Translations under genes and position numbers: made by a program
Shown: positions 1-8,392 of the stretch, piece after piece
Numbering within the stretch: the first letter of the stretch is position 1
Layout: each line of letters opens with the position of its first letter
Notes under the pieces: model-generated
Database searches by the model: none
The model's input: the letters and a program-made list of their open reading frames with translations, nothing else
Told to the model about the DNA's origin: nothing
Assembly: GCA_902826885.1 (NCBI GenBank)
Contig: CADEGL010000029.1
Span: 1-38,564, forward strand
Length of the DNA stretch: 38,564 nt
Source of the DNA: an uncultured Alphaproteobacteria bacterium
Lineage (GTDB): Bacteria; Pseudomonadota; Alphaproteobacteria; CADEGL01
Direction: 5' to 3'

Positions 1-743
<743 letters not shown>

Positions 744-1058
744 TTAGGCCGCCTTCTTGGCCTTCGCGGCGCCTTCGATGACGCCCATGATGTCCGACTC
801 CTTCATGATCAACAGCTCTTCGCCGTCGATCTTGACCTCGCTGCCGGACCACTTGCCGAACAGGACGCGGTCGCCCTTCTTCACATCGAGCGGAACCAGA
901 TTGCCCTTCTCGTCGCGGCCGCCCGCACCGACAGCGATGATCTCGCCTTCCATCGGCTTTTCCTTGGCGGTGTCCGGAATGATGATGCCGCCCTTCGTAC
1001 GGTCCTCCTGCTCGATGCGGCGGACGACGACGCGGTCATGCAATGGACGGAACTTCAT
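744..1058 (-). CDS. groS: Co-chaperonin GroES (Hsp10)
   Basis: A 104-residue GroES of normal length. It starts [10 protein letters not shown], contains the mobile loop (about residues 17-35, with KGGIIIPD) that docks on GroEL, and the [11 protein letters not shown] region of the beta-barrel. Function: heptameric lid of the GroEL folding chamber in the cytosol. The reading frame is open upstream to 1124, but the start at 1058 is chosen because it gives the family N-terminus and sits behind the ribosome site GAGGTAGGGAC; an upstream start would put codons over the CIRCE operator. First gene of the groES-groEL operon. Confidence 0.97.
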   Translation of the reverse strand: MKFRPLHDRVVVRRIEQEDRTKGGIIIPDTAKEKPMEGEIIAVGAGGRDEKGNLVPLDVKKGDRVLFGKWSGSEVKIDGEELLIMKESDIMGVIEGAAKAKKAA

Positions 1059-1117
1059 GTCCCTACCTCTTTGATTTTTCCCAAAAAACTCGAGGCGAGA
1101 GCGGCCCCTGCCGCCCG

Positions 1118-1144
1118 TTAGCACTCGCCTGATGGGAGTGCTAT
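1118..1144 (-). promoter_or_regulatory. CIRCE operator (HrcA binding site)
   Basis: Inverted repeat TTAGCACTC at 1118-1126, a 9-nt spacer, and GAGTGCTAT at 1136-1144. It matches the CIRCE consensus (TTAGCACTC-N9-GAGTGCTAA) except for the last base. It covers the -10 region and transcription start of the groES promoter, the usual position for HrcA repression. No hrcA gene lies in the window. Confidence 0.95.
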
Positions 1145-1171
1145 GTAGGGGTGGGGCTGTGATGAGTCAAG
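1142..1171 (-). promoter_or_regulatory. groES-groEL promoter
   Basis: On the minus strand TTGACT (1165-1170), 17 nt, then TACATA (1142-1147), a good vegetative sigma-70 promoter. The same DNA also reads CTTG-N18-CCTACAT, close to the alphaproteobacterial RpoH consensus CTTG-N17/18-CYTATNT, so heat-shock sigma factor may use it as well. It overlaps CIRCE, giving negative and possibly positive heat-shock control. Confidence 0.75.
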
Positions 1172-1409
1172 GCGAGGGCGAAAAAGTTCCAAGATTTATT
1201 ACTAATATTTATCAGCTACTTACTTTGAAAATCGGCGATTGGGGCAGAGACACCTCGAACGAGCCACGGCCAAGTCACAATCGAATCCATATTTCTCGCA
1301 ACAGCGGAGCCGCCTATCGCTTCGGGCGGTCCGGGTGTTGTGTGAAAATGAAGCCAATCGGAGGTTCGGCGCGCCTTCCCGGCGCCCACCCCCTACCGGG
1401 AGACAGACA

Positions 1410-2789
1410 TTGAGGATCAAGCCCCTCGCCATCGCCACGGTCGCCTTGATGGCGCTCGCGGCCCCCGCCGTCGCGGCGCCGTCCCTGCCCCAGTCCCCCA
1501 CGGGCGGGCAGATGACCACCATCGCCCCCTTGATCAAGGACGTGACGCCCGCGGTCGTGAACATCGCGGTCAAGACCAAGGCGCCGGTTGAAGAGAACCC
1601 GCTGTTCCAAGACCCGTTCCTGCGCCGCTTCTTCGACCTGCCCGGCCAGCCCCAACGCGAGCAACAGACCCAATCGGTCGGCTCCGGCGTCATCATCGAC
1701 GCCAAGAAGGGCTACATCCTGACCAACCACCACGTCATCAACAACGCGGTGGAGATCAACGTCACGCTGAAGGACCAGCGCATCCTCAAGGCCAAGCTGG
1801 TCGGCGGCGATCCGGAAACGGATATCGCCCTGTTGCAGGTGCCGGCGGAGAATCTGAGCCAGATTCCGCTCGGCGATTCGGAAAAATTGGAAGTCGGCGA
1901 CTTCGTGGTCGCCGTCGGCAACCCCTTCGGCCTGGGCCAGACGGTCACCATGGGCATCGTCAGCGCACTCGGGCGCAGCGGCCTCGGCATCGAAGGCTAT
2001 GAGGACTTCATTCAGACCGATGCGTCCATCAATCCCGGCAATTCGGGCGGCGCGCTCGTCAACATGAAGGGCGAGCTGATCGGCATCAACACCGCGATCC
2101 TCGGCCCGGCCGGCGGCAATATCGGCATCGGCTTCGCGGTGCCGATCGACATGGCGCGGGCCGTGACCGACCACATCGTGCAGTATGGCGAGGTTCGCCG
2201 TGGCCGCATCGGCGTGTCGGTCCAGGATCTGACGCCCGACATCGCGCTGGCCTTGAAGCTCGACAAGACCCAGGGCGCGCTCGTCACCCGCGTCGAACCC
2301 GGCTCGCCTGCCGACAAGGCGGGCCTGAAAGAGGGCGATGTGGTGACCAGCATCTCGGGCCGCGCGGTCAAGAGCGGCGCCGATCTGCGCAACCGGATCG
2401 GCCTGTTGCGCGTGGGCGACAAGGCGGAGTTGTCCGTCTCGCGCGACAAGGCGCTCAAGAACCTCACCGTTCAGGTCGCCAAGAAAGAGCCCCAGGTCGC
2501 GGCACGGGCGGGTGAGATCACGCCCCGCCTGGCGGGCGCCACCTTCAACGCTGTGCAGCCCAGCAGCACCCAGCCGCAGCGCCTGCGTGGCATCGAGGTC
2601 AGCGCCGTCGATCGCGACAGCGCGGCATGGCAGGCGGGCCTGCGGCCGGGCGACGTCGTGACCGCGGTAAACCGCGAGCCGGTCACGACGATCGACGGGT
2701 TCACCCGTTCGGTTCGCGCAGCCGCGCAAGGTCCCATCGCGCTCAACCTCATCCGTGGCGAGTCGCGGATGGTGCTGATCGTCCAGTAA
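1410..2789 (+). CDS. degP: Do-family (HtrA/DegP-type) periplasmic serine protease with two PDZ domains
   Basis: A 459-residue trypsin-like envelope protease/chaperone. From the TTG start at 1410 it has a signal peptide (hydrophobic core about residues 5-20, cleavage near AVAA), a protease domain with catalytic triad His108 (TNHHV), Asp138 (ETDIA) and Ser212 (GNSGGA), and PDZ domains at about residues 255-350 and 370-455. Known role of the family: degradation or refolding of misfolded periplasmic proteins. The frame stays open upstream to 1239, but that extension does not look like protein, whereas TTG 1410 follows GGGAG at a proper distance and gives a clean signal peptide. Monocistronic, divergent from groES, with its own terminator. 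I found no convincing promoter in 1171-1409. Confidence 0.93.
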   Translation: MRIKPLAIATVALMALAAPAVAAPSLPQSPTGGQMTTIAPLIKDVTPAVVNIAVKTKAPVEENPLFQDPFLRRFFDLPGQPQREQQTQSVGSGVIIDAKKGYILTNHHVINNAVEINVTLKDQRILKAKLVGGDPETDIALLQVPAENLSQIPLGDSEKLEVGDFVVAVGNPFGLGQTVTMGIVSALGRSGLGIEGYEDFIQTDASINPGNSGGALVNMKGELIGINTAILGPAGGNIGIGFAVPIDMARAVTDHIVQYGEVRRGRIGVSVQDLTPDIALALKLDKTQGALVTRVEPGSPADKAGLKEGDVVTSISGRAVKSGADLRNRIGLLRVGDKAELSVSRDKALKNLTVQVAKKEPQVAARAGEITPRLAGATFNAVQPSSTQPQRLRGIEVSAVDRDSAAWQAGLRPGDVVTAVNREPVTTIDGFTRSVRAAAQGPIALNLIRGESRMVLIVQ

Positions 2790-2811
2790 CGGGCACATAT
2801 CGCTTGACGCG

Positions 2812-2848
2812 AGAGGGCTGGCCATTCTGGCCAGCCCTCTTTCTTTTT
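2812..2848 (+). terminator. Rho-independent terminator of the DegP-type gene
   Basis: Perfect 12-bp stem (AGAGGGCTGGCC at 2812-2823 pairing with 2829-2840), 5-nt loop, then TTCTTTTT. It lies 22 nt after the protease stop codon and ends only 14 nt before the next start codon. Confidence 0.95.
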
Positions 2849-2862
2849 GGCTATGATCGGTT

Positions 2863-3714
2863 ATGGCCAAACGCCTATCGCCGGATGACATCCAGCGTTT
2901 CGAGACCGAGGGATTTTGCGGCCCCTTCCAAGTGCTCGATGCGCCGGAGGTCGCGCGCTACCGCGCACAGCTTGAGAGTTTCGAACGCCGGTATCCCGGC
3001 GAAGGCAAGAAGCTCAAGACCAAGGCTCATCTTCTTTGCCCTTGGGTGGACGAGTTGGCGCGCCACCCCCGCGTCCTCGACCCCTTCGAGGATCTCCTGG
3101 GCCCCGATCTGCTCTGCTACAGCATGGCGTTCCGGGTGAAGGAGCCCGACAACCGCACCATCGCCGGCTGGCACCAAGACACGGCCTATTCCCGGCTAAA
3201 GCCCGTTCTCGTCATCGCCGCTCTGGCCTTGTCGGAATGTGGACCCGAGCAGGGGTGTCTTTCCGTTCTGCCCGGCACCCACAAAGGCCCGGTCCTGCCC
3301 CATGTGGAAAGCGCGGGCGAAGGCAGCATCCTGGCACGCGGCCAATCGATCGACGCACCGCTCGACACAAGCAAGGCCATCGACTTGGCATTGCGTCCGG
3401 GCGAGATGTCGCTGTTCCACTTCAACATCGTGCACGGTTCGCGCGCGAACACGTCGCGGGAACGCCGCCTGATGCTCCTGGTCGAAATGATGCCGACCAG
3501 CGCCTATCAAACGCAGGGGCGCGAGGCCGCCATGCTGGTTCGCGGCCGGGATCTCCATGGAAATTTCGAACTCGATTCGCCGCCCAGGCACGAGTTCGGC
3601 CCAGCCGAGATCGCATCCTGGCAACGCTCGGTTTCGATCCGCGCCAAGGTCATCTTCTCCGACAGCACGCTGCCCGTCAGCGAAGCCTATGGCGGCGCAA
3701 AGCGCCCGGGTTGA
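2863..3714 (+). CDS. Phytanoyl-CoA dioxygenase (PhyH) family Fe(II)/2-oxoglutarate enzyme
   Basis: A 283-residue PhyH-superfamily protein. The iron ligands are visible as WHQD (His104, Asp106) and the distal His191 (VHGSRAN), with Arg201 or Arg202 placed to bind 2-oxoglutarate. Family members hydroxylate diverse small molecules (phytanoyl-CoA, ectoine, syringomycin-type amino acids, phosphonates); the substrate here is unknown. ATG 2863 lies just 14 nt after the terminator T-tract and has no clear ribosome site, so transcription must come from leak-through or a promoter inside the upstream gene's end. It is convergent with the aldo/keto reductase operon end (9-nt gap). Confidence 0.88.
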   Translation: MAKRLSPDDIQRFETEGFCGPFQVLDAPEVARYRAQLESFERRYPGEGKKLKTKAHLLCPWVDELARHPRVLDPFEDLLGPDLLCYSMAFRVKEPDNRTIAGWHQDTAYSRLKPVLVIAALALSECGPEQGCLSVLPGTHKGPVLPHVESAGEGSILARGQSIDAPLDTSKAIDLALRPGEMSLFHFNIVHGSRANTSRERRLMLLVEMMPTSAYQTQGREAAMLVRGRDLHGNFELDSPPRHEFGPAEIASWQRSVSIRAKVIFSDSTLPVSEAYGGAKRPG

Positions 3715-3723
3715 CGTTCGGGC

Positions 3724-4563
3724 TCACGCGCCCCAAACGTCGAACGTGCCCGGCGGCGGCTTGGGATAATCCCCGTCGAGCGCGGCCAGATCCTCACCAG
3801 TCAGCTTGATCTCGATGGCCCGCGCGTTGTCGCGCACATGGCCGGGGTTGGTGGCCTTCGGGATCGAGACGACGGAGGGATGGCGCAAGGTCCAGGCCAG
3901 CGCGATGCACATGGGCGAGACGCCGTGGCGCGACGCCACCTGGGCAAGCCCTGGCTTGGGCCGCAGAAACCCTTCCTCCAGCGGCGTATAGCCCATCACC
4001 GCGATGTCGTGCTTGGCGTGCCAATCGAGAAGCCCGTTGTCGAGCCCCCGCCGCGCCAGACTGTAGCGCAGCTGGTTGGCCGTGATGCCAGGACCGTGCG
4101 GCATCGTCTCGGCTTTCTCCATGTCCGGCGCGTCGAAATTGCTGAGCCCGTAATGGAGGATCTTTCCATCCCGCTTCAACCGGTCGAATGCCTTGAGCGT
4201 GTCCTCCAACGGATAAGGGCCGTTCCTGTTGTGCAGCAAGTAAAGATCCATGCGGTCAGTGCCCATCCGCCGTAGGCTGGCTTCCGCCGCGCGGATCGTG
4301 CCGTCGTAGGTTGAGCCGCTCTGATGCACCTTGCTGACGATGAAGAGTCCTTCGCGGCGCCCGCGAATGGCCTCTCCCACCACCTCCTCCGCGCCGCCGG
4401 AAGCATAAAGCTCGGCGGTGTCGATCAGCGTCATGCCCAGATCGACGCCCAACTGAAGCGCCTCGACCTCGGCCTTCCGGTGGTTACGGTCCTCGCCCAT
4501 CTTCCAGGTGCCGAGGCCAAGAGCCGGCATCGCGCAGCCGCCGCGTGAACGCACCATTCGCAT
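3724..4563 (-). CDS. Aldo/keto reductase
   Basis: A 279-residue NADPH-type (beta/alpha)8 oxidoreductase. The catalytic tetrad of the family is present: Asp48 and Tyr53 in DTAELY, Lys78 in VSKVH and His111 in LLHNR; the C-terminal SIPKATNP segment fits the cofactor phosphate site. Such enzymes reduce aldehydes or ketones, or oxidise alcohols. The start at 4563 is preferred over the upstream 4617 because it is preceded by GGGAGG and lies directly after the stop of the molybdenum hydroxylase (4565), giving translational coupling. It is the last gene of the ten-gene minus-strand array; no clear terminator follows. Confidence 0.9.
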   Translation of the reverse strand: MRMVRSRGGCAMPALGLGTWKMGEDRNHRKAEVEALQLGVDLGMTLIDTAELYASGGAEEVVGEAIRGRREGLFIVSKVHQSGSTYDGTIRAAEASLRRMGTDRMDLYLLHNRNGPYPLEDTLKAFDRLKRDGKILHYGLSNFDAPDMEKAETMPHGPGITANQLRYSLARRGLDNGLLDWHAKHDIAVMGYTPLEEGFLRPKPGLAQVASRHGVSPMCIALAWTLRHPSVVSIPKATNPGHVRDNARAIEIKLTGEDLAALDGDYPKPPPGTFDVWGA

Positions 4564-4564
4564 C

Positions 4565-6940
4565 TTAACCTCCCGCTGGTTTGGCCTTCGCCGCCGCCTG
4601 GATCGCGCGCCAGACATTCAGCGGCGCGAGGGGCAGCTCGACATGCCGAACGCCCAAGTGCCACAGCGCGTCGACCACCGCGTTGCCGATCGACCCCAGC
4701 GCGCCGATGGTGCCGGATTCGCCCGCCCCCTTCACGCCCAGCGCGTTCGCGGGACTCGGGCTTTCGATCCGGTCCAGCCGGAACGACGGCAGGTCGTCCG
4801 CACGCGGCATGGCATAGTCCATGAAGCTGCCCGCCAGCACCTGCCCCGTCTCGTGGTCGAAGGCCAGATGCTCCATCAAGGCCTGGCCGATGCCTTGGAC
4901 CAATCCGCCATGGATCTGTCCCTCGACGACCATGGGGTTGATGATCGCGCCGCAATCGTCGACGACAGCGTAATCGCGCAACGTCACGCGCCCGGTCTCC
5001 GCGTCCACCAGCACGACGGCCAGATGCAGCCCCGTGGCGCAGGTGGTGGCCGTGGGATCGAAATAGACGGCCTCCTCCAAACCCGGGTCCATGCCGGGCG
5101 GCGAGCGGTCGCCCTGATAGGCCTCGCGCACGACCTCACGGAACGTGATGCGCCGGTCGGTGCCGGGGATGATGAAATCGGAGCCGTCGCGGGCGATATC
5201 CTCCTCCGCGCATTCCAGGCGGAAAGCCGCGATTCTTTTGCACTTCTCGACGATGCGGTCCGCACCCTTCACCACCGCCATGCCGGTCGTGACCGTGGAA
5301 CGCGAGGCGTAGGTGCCGTGGCCGAACGACACACGATCCGTGTCGCCTTCGACGATCTCGACATCCTCGAACGGCACACCCAGGCGCGAGGCCGCGATCT
5401 GGGCGAAGGTGGTGGCGTGGGCCTGACCGTGCGAATGGGCGCCCGAGAACACCGTGACCTTGCCGGTCGGATGAATGCGGACGGTTGCCGAATCGTGGCC
5501 GCTGCATCTTTCGTAAATGGCCGCGGTCGTCTTGCTGGGCGCGCCGATGGCGTCCGCGACACCGCAGAAGCCGATACCCATCAGGATGCCGCGCGCGCGG
5601 AGCGTGCGTTGCTCCGCACGCAGCGCATCGTAGCTCGCGAGTTTGCGAATGGTGGACAGAAGCGCCGGTGGATTGCCCGAATCGTAATTCAGCCCCGTCG
5701 GGCTGCGATATGGGAACCGCTCGCGCGGGATCATGTTCTTGGCGCGGATCTCCGCCGCCTCCAACCCCATCTCGCGCGCGGCATTGTCGATCAGCCGCTC
5801 CAGCACATAGGCGGCTTCCGGCCGCCCCGCGCCGCGATAGGCGTGGACGGGCGGAGTGTTGGTGTAAACGCCGCGCACGCGGCAGACGATCGCCGGCGTC
5901 GTGTAGAGGCCGCCAAAAACGCCGCCATAGAAGAACGCGGGGATGCTGGCGCCGCGATGAGTCAGGTAGGCGCCAAGGCAGGCAATCGTGTCGACATCCA
6001 GCCCCAGGAAATGCCCATCGCGGTCGAGCGCCAGCTTGGCGCGGGTGAAATGATCGCGCGCACCCGCATCGGTCAGAATCCCCTCCGATCGCGTCGCGGT
6101 CCAGCGCACCGGCCGGCCGGTCAGCTTGGAACCCCAAAGCACCAGCGGCTCTTCGGAATAATCCGGCAGCTTCATGCCGAAGCCGCCGCCGACATCGGGC
6201 GCCACGACGCGGATCTTATGCTCCGGATGGCGCAGCGAGTTCTCGGCCAGCGACAGGCGCAAGAGATGCGGCGCCTGATGCGAAGCCCACAGCGTATAGC
6301 GGTCGTCCGTGGCATCGTAGAGACCCAGCAGCGTCCGGGGTTCGAGCGAGTTCGCCGTGATGCGCGTGTTGACCATGGCCAGTTCGGTGACATGCGCCGC
6401 GCGGGCGAACGCGGCTTCCGTCTCGGCGCGTTTGCCAACCTCTGAAATGAAAGCAAGATTGGAATCGAGATCGGCATGGGCGATGACCGCGCCGCGGTCG
6501 AGCGCGCGCGCCGTTTCCGTGATGGAGGGCAGCGGCTCGTAATCGACCGCGACGGCCTCCGCGGCGTCGAGCGCCTGGGCCCGGCTTTCCGCCACCACCA
6601 TGGCGATGGGGTCGCCGACGAAGCAGACTTCGTCCTTGCAGAGGACTGGTCGCGCGAACTGGCTGCGCTCCACCCGGTCGACCGAGCGGATGCGCGCCCA
6701 GAGGGGAAAGTCGCCGAGCCCCGCGCCATACCAATCCTGGGCGGTGACGATGGCCAAGACACCCGGAAGCCTCTTCGCCTTGCCGGTCTGGATGCCGCGG
6801 ATGCGCGCATGGGCGTAGGGGCTGCGCACAAAGGCCGCATGGGTGGCCCGAACAGCGGGGACGTCGTCGACATAGCGTCCACGCCCGGTCAGAAACCGGG
6901 GATCTTCACGCCGGCGAATCGATTGTCCGAGATAGGTCAC
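4565..6940 (-). CDS. Xanthine oxidase-family molybdopterin-binding large subunit (CoxL-like, form II type)
   Basis: A 791-residue large subunit of the molybdenum hydroxylase family. It shows the N-terminal Ald_Xan hammerhead domain (about 15-130), the molybdopterin motif GGGFGMK at 251-257, the active-site loop AYRGAGR at 367-373, and the C-terminal glutamate loop KGAGESG that supplies the catalytic Glu. AYRGAGR is the general (form II) version and not the AYXCSFR loop of true CO dehydrogenase, so hydroxylation of an aldehyde, N-heterocycle or similar carbon is more likely than CO oxidation. The usual FAD and 2Fe-2S subunits are absent from the neighbourhood. The start is GTG at 6940, behind GGGAGGG. 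It lies 16 nt after the SDR gene. Confidence 0.93.
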   Translation of the reverse strand: MTYLGQSIRRREDPRFLTGRGRYVDDVPAVRATHAAFVRSPYAHARIRGIQTGKAKRLPGVLAIVTAQDWYGAGLGDFPLWARIRSVDRVERSQFARPVLCKDEVCFVGDPIAMVVAESRAQALDAAEAVAVDYEPLPSITETARALDRGAVIAHADLDSNLAFISEVGKRAETEAAFARAAHVTELAMVNTRITANSLEPRTLLGLYDATDDRYTLWASHQAPHLLRLSLAENSLRHPEHKIRVVAPDVGGGFGMKLPDYSEEPLVLWGSKLTGRPVRWTATRSEGILTDAGARDHFTRAKLALDRDGHFLGLDVDTIACLGAYLTHRGASIPAFFYGGVFGGLYTTPAIVCRVRGVYTNTPPVHAYRGAGRPEAAYVLERLIDNAAREMGLEAAEIRAKNMIPRERFPYRSPTGLNYDSGNPPALLSTIRKLASYDALRAEQRTLRARGILMGIGFCGVADAIGAPSKTTAAIYERCSGHDSATVRIHPTGKVTVFSGAHSHGQAHATTFAQIAASRLGVPFEDVEIVEGDTDRVSFGHGTYASRSTVTTGMAVVKGADRIVEKCKRIAAFRLECAEEDIARDGSDFIIPGTDRRITFREVVREAYQGDRSPPGMDPGLEEAVYFDPTATTCATGLHLAVVLVDAETGRVTLRDYAVVDDCGAIINPMVVEGQIHGGLVQGIGQALMEHLAFDHETGQVLAGSFMDYAMPRADDLPSFRLDRIESPSPANALGVKGAGESGTIGALGSIGNAVVDALWHLGVRHVELPLAPLNVWRAIQAAAKAKPAGG

Positions 6941-6956
6941 GCCACCCTCCCGCTGT

Positions 6957-7691
6957 TCAGGTCAGCTTATACCCGCCATCCACTTCGAGCACGGTCCCCG
7001 TCGCGAAGCCGTTGCCCATGATCCAGAGAATCGCTTCCGCGATCTCCTGAACCGTACCCATGCGCGGCACCGGCTGGGGACCGACCAGCGCTTCCAACGC
7101 TTCACGGTGACCCCTGGGCAGGTCGCGGATCAAGGGGGTCTCGATCAGCCCGGGCGCCACCACGTTAACCCGCAGCGGCGCGTATTCCCGCGCCAACTCG
7201 CGCGCCAGCGCCTCGACCGCCGCATCGGCGGCGGCCACGAGCGGATAATTCGGCAGGCTCTTGCGATGTGCCTGGCCGGTGATAAAGACGATGGAGCCCC
7301 CATCTCGCAGATGGCGGCGCGCATGGCGCGCGCAATAAACCTGGCACCAGAATTTATGGCGCATGACGATTTCCATCGTCGCCTGCGGCGTGTCGGCGAA
7401 GCCACGCACGCTTTTGCGCACCTCCGCATCCGGCACGGTCGGAACCAGGACGGCCATATGGTCATGGGGGCCGACCGAAGCGAAGAACGCTTCGACCGCG
7501 GTTTCCTGCGTGGCGTCAAGGGAATGGGTCTCGGCCCGGACGCCGATCTCGCGGCTGGCGCTTTCCAGCCGTTCGACCGAGCGGCCCGCGATGACGACCG
7601 ATGCACCCCGCGCGGCGGCCTCCTTCGCGGTCGCCAGGCCGATTCCCGACGATCCGCCGATCAGGACGATACGCTGTCCGCTCAGCGGCAT
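6957..7691 (-). CDS. Atypical short-chain dehydrogenase/reductase (SDR), copy 1
   Basis: A 244-residue Rossmann protein with the SDR cofactor motif IGGSSGIG (11-18), NADP-type loop AGRSVE, and the family's RVNVVAPG and DGGYKLT C-terminal elements. The catalytic YxxxK is missing: where classical SDRs have Tyr and Lys this protein has Val152 and Asp156 (LVAAADAAVEAL). It shares the signature TGQAHRKSLP with the second SDR at 8393. Either it uses another residue or is a non-catalytic or partner subunit. The start MPLSGQRI at 7691 is preferred over 7748, which would overlap the upstream gene. Seven-nucleotide gap from the secreted protein gene; same operon. Confidence 0.85.
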   Translation of the reverse strand: MPLSGQRIVLIGGSSGIGLATAKEAAARGASVVIAGRSVERLESASREIGVRAETHSLDATQETAVEAFFASVGPHDHMAVLVPTVPDAEVRKSVRGFADTPQATMEIVMRHKFWCQVYCARHARRHLRDGGSIVFITGQAHRKSLPNYPLVAAADAAVEALARELAREYAPLRVNVVAPGLIETPLIRDLPRGHREALEALVGPQPVPRMGTVQEIAEAILWIMGNGFATGTVLEVDGGYKLT

Positions 7692-7698
7692 CGCGGCC

Positions 7699-8364
7699 CT
7701 AGTTGCGCATGACGATGATCGACAGGTCGTCAAACATCGTGACCGCATCCGCGCGCGTCCAAAGACCGACGCGGCCCTCGCGCGTGTGACGGTTGTCCGA
7801 CCAGTCGATGACTTGCTGTCCGTTGAGATAGACGGTCAGGCGATCGCGGTCGATCTTGAAACGCAGCGTTTGCCATGTGCCCGGCGGCACCTTGACCGAA
7901 GTCGAGGTCAGGTCCGTGCCGCTTCCGCCGACGAAGCGGGACAAGATAACCGCGTTATCCTTCGCGCTGGCACGCGCGAGGTAATAATTACCCTCGTCGG
8001 TGGCGCGCAAGGCGATGCCGGCGACCTGATCGATCTTGCCCGAGACGATATTGAAGGAAACGGTCACATCCGCATTCAGGGTGCGGATACCGTCATAGAT
8101 GCAGATCGGATAGCGCATGCTGCTGCTGTCGGTGCTTTTCTGAATCAGCACCTTTCCGCGCGGCGCGCGCGGATCGTCCTCGATACGCCAAATGGAGGCT
8201 GTCCCCGTCCCGCCCAGCCCCGTGGTAAAACCCAGCGGAGGTTGGCCCGTCGTCATGTCGTTGAATGAAACGACGGTGGGTGGTGTCTGCGCGGGCGCGG
8301 CCACGGCCGCCAGGACCAGCGCGAGAAACGCGAGAAGCGCGAACGGTGTTACTGAGTTGCGCAC
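7699..8364 (-). CDS. Secreted LamG/DUF1080-like (concanavalin-fold) protein
   Basis: A 221-residue exported protein. It starts with GTG at 8364 behind GGGAGG and has a clear signal peptide (hydrophobic residues 8-22, cleavage after APAQ near 26). The remainder is beta-rich and has features of the laminin-G/DUF1080 jelly roll: WQTLRFKIDRDRLTVYLNGQQVIDW, and a C-terminal GLWTRADAVTMFDDL, typical of carbohydrate-binding or 3-keto-glycoside-hydrolase-related folds. I see no assured catalytic residues, so a binding role is as likely as an enzymatic one. It is wedged between the two SDR paralogues with gaps of 7 and 28 nt, and so is probably part of the same pathway, acting in the periplasm. Confidence 0.78.
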   Translation of the reverse strand: MRNSVTPFALLAFLALVLAAVAAPAQTPPTVVSFNDMTTGQPPLGFTTGLGGTGTASIWRIEDDPRAPRGKVLIQKSTDSSSMRYPICIYDGIRTLNADVTVSFNIVSGKIDQVAGIALRATDEGNYYLARASAKDNAVILSRFVGGSGTDLTSTSVKVPPGTWQTLRFKIDRDRLTVYLNGQQVIDWSDNRHTREGRVGLWTRADAVTMFDDLSIIVMRN

Positions 8365-8392
8365 GAACCACCCTCCCGATTACACGGACGGC

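Noticed and set aside
1184-1190. GGAACTT on the minus strand as an ECF sigma (RpoE/EcfG) -35 box
   Set aside because: No matching -10 element at the right distance, and it points away from the DegP-type gene.
1195-1225. AT-rich tract suggestive of an insertion or attachment site
   Set aside because: No repeats, tRNA or integrase nearby; it lies in a divergent promoter region where AT-richness is normal.
1314-2891. 525-codon open frame antisense to the DegP-type gene
   Set aside because: Its translation is Arg/Asp/Gly-rich with no recognisable motif, and it is explained by high-GC codon bias opposite a conserved protease.
4508-6445. 645-codon open frame antisense to the molybdenum hydroxylase
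   Set aside because: Low-complexity translation without motifs; the opposite strand carries the well-conserved CoxL-like protein.
4565-6940. Aerobic carbon monoxide dehydrogenase
   Set aside because: The active-site loop is AYRGAGR and not the Cys-bearing form I loop, and coxM/coxS are absent.
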